This document shows, piece by piece, positions 7,765-8,502 of a DNA stretch of 8,502 nt. Source of the DNA: JADHLJ01 sp038118725. GTDB taxonomy: Bacteria > Pseudomonadota > Alphaproteobacteria > Thalassobaculales > Thalassobaculaceae. The first letter of the stretch is position 1. The number at the start of each line of letters is the position of its first letter. The position numbers and the translations under genes were made by a program. The notes below the pieces were generated by a model. That model made no database searches. It was not told the origin of the DNA and saw only the letters and a program-made list of their open reading frames with translations. The stretch is from positions 1 through 8,502 of the forward strand of contig JAYOIK010000126.1 in the NCBI GenBank assembly GCA_038118725.1, read 5' to 3'.

Positions 7765-8502
7765 ACCGGCGGGACCCGTCGCGCCAAGTTCCCTCGTGGT
7801 GGGAGCGCTCGGGGTTCGGCATTTGGAACGTTTGAGGGCGCGAATGGCGGCACGACCGCGACCATTGCCGGCGACGGTCGTCGATGGTTATCTCGACCAT
7901 CGTTTGCTCGACGTCCTTGGTTTGGGGTTGGAGCAGGCGTTTGGTTACCTCGCCGGGGCAAAGCCCAGTTCGGATGAACTGGCGACTTGGGTCCTGGAGA
8001 CGGCCGGTCGACCCGACCCACTATTGGTTGACCGCTTCAACGCCGTTGTCACGGGCGATCCCTATCCCGACGCCGCGCGCCGCTGGTTGGCCTCGGTTGA
8101 TGCGATGGAGGACGTGCTGTCGCCGGAAGACATGAGTTTCTGGCGCGAAAACGGTTTCGTGGTGTTGCATGACGCGGTCGAGCCTCGGGATCGGGAACGC
8201 GCGGTGGCGATGATCTGGCGCGAGGTCAACGGGGATCCGAAGGACCCAGATACCTGGTACCGGGGCAAGACGCGCAAAACCATGCTTCAGATCTTTCAGG
8301 ACCCGGCCTTGTCCGCCATGCGACGGTCCGCGCGCGTCCACAAGGCTTTCGCGCAGATTTGGGGAACCCCTGATCTTATTGTCTCGACGGACCGTTGCGG
8401 CTTCAGCGCGCCGCTCCGCGCCGGAGAAACCTCCAAGTCGCCGCCAATGCACTGGGATTTTGACTTTCGCTATCCCGAACGCTTGGCAACCCAAGGGATT
8501 TT
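7757..8502 (+). CDS. Phytanoyl-CoA dioxygenase (PhyH)-like Fe(II)/2-oxoglutarate oxygenase, C-terminus cut by window
   Basis: The frame stays open from ATG 7757 to the right edge, giving 248 residues of an incomplete protein. It starts MAEPAGPVAPSSLVVGALGV. From residue 121, LSPEDMSFWRENGFVVLHD is the characteristic opening of PhyH-family oxygenases. The HxD iron-binding pair appears as H232-W-D234 in PPMHWDFDF. The second iron-binding histidine and the 2-oxoglutarate-binding arginine would lie beyond the window. The family hydroxylates varied small molecules and lipids, so no substrate can be named. Residues 1-120 precede the oxygenase domain, are rich in Leu, Arg and Asp, include DGYLDHRLLDVLGLGLEQAF (43-62), and show no signal peptide or membrane segment; I do not recognise this part. 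The gene overlaps glnE by 8 bp with its binding site inside glnE, so the two are probably cotranscribed. Codon use resembles its neighbours. Confidence 0.8.
   Translation, partial: MAEPAGPVAPSSLVVGALGVRHLERLRARMAARPRPLPATVVDGYLDHRLLDVLGLGLEQAFGYLAGAKPSSDELATWVLETAGRPDPLLVDRFNAVVTGDPYPDAARRWLASVDAMEDVLSPEDMSFWRENGFVVLHDAVEPRDRERAVAMIWREVNGDPKDPDTWYRGKTRKTMLQIFQDPALSAMRRSARVHKAFAQIWGTPDLIVSTDRCGFSAPLRAGETSKSPPMHWDFDFRYPERLATQGI

Noticed and set aside
8021..8494. 157-codon minus-strand open frame opposite the right-edge gene
   Set aside because: The plus strand encodes a PhyH-like protein with its HxD motif and a coupled start, so this frame is a shadow.

Overview
The window carries five protein genes and no RNA genes, mobile elements, CRISPR arrays or long repeats. 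High G+C with strong G/C third-position codon bias, and the mix of genes (a divergent anmK/tyrS pair, a TyrS with KMGKT, an alphaproteobacterial-style DUF3971/AsmA-like protein and a full-length GlnE), suggest an alphaproteobacterium, possibly Rhodospirillales-like. The lineage is an inference from family recognition, not from a search. The region looks like ordinary chromosomal housekeeping DNA.

Layout. Positions 1-80 (minus strand) hold the first 26 codons of anmK, the anhydro-N-acetylmuramic acid kinase of peptidoglycan recycling, which runs off the left edge. A 143-bp spacer separates it from divergent tyrS (224-1477, plus), a complete tyrosyl-tRNA synthetase. The spacer contains plausible sigma70-type promoters in both directions and a perfect 9-bp inverted repeat. 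tyrS converges, after only 28 bp, on a 1044-codon minus-strand gene (1506-4640) for an inner-membrane-anchored DUF3971/AsmA-like protein of the YhdP type, implicated in envelope lipid transport. A 130-bp divergent spacer follows. Then comes glnE (4771-7764, plus), the bifunctional adenylyltransferase/adenylyl-removase that controls glutamine synthetase. glnE overlaps by 8 bp the start of a phytanoyl-CoA dioxygenase (PhyH)-like gene (7757 to the right edge), of which 248 codons are visible.

Functionally the genes are mostly independent: cell-wall recycling, translation, envelope lipid homeostasis and nitrogen control. The only tight link is glnE with the PhyH-like gene, which appear translationally coupled. 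That oxygenase has an N-terminal segment of about 120 residues that I cannot assign to a family, and it is the least understood item here. I found no convincing evidence of a new multi-gene system.
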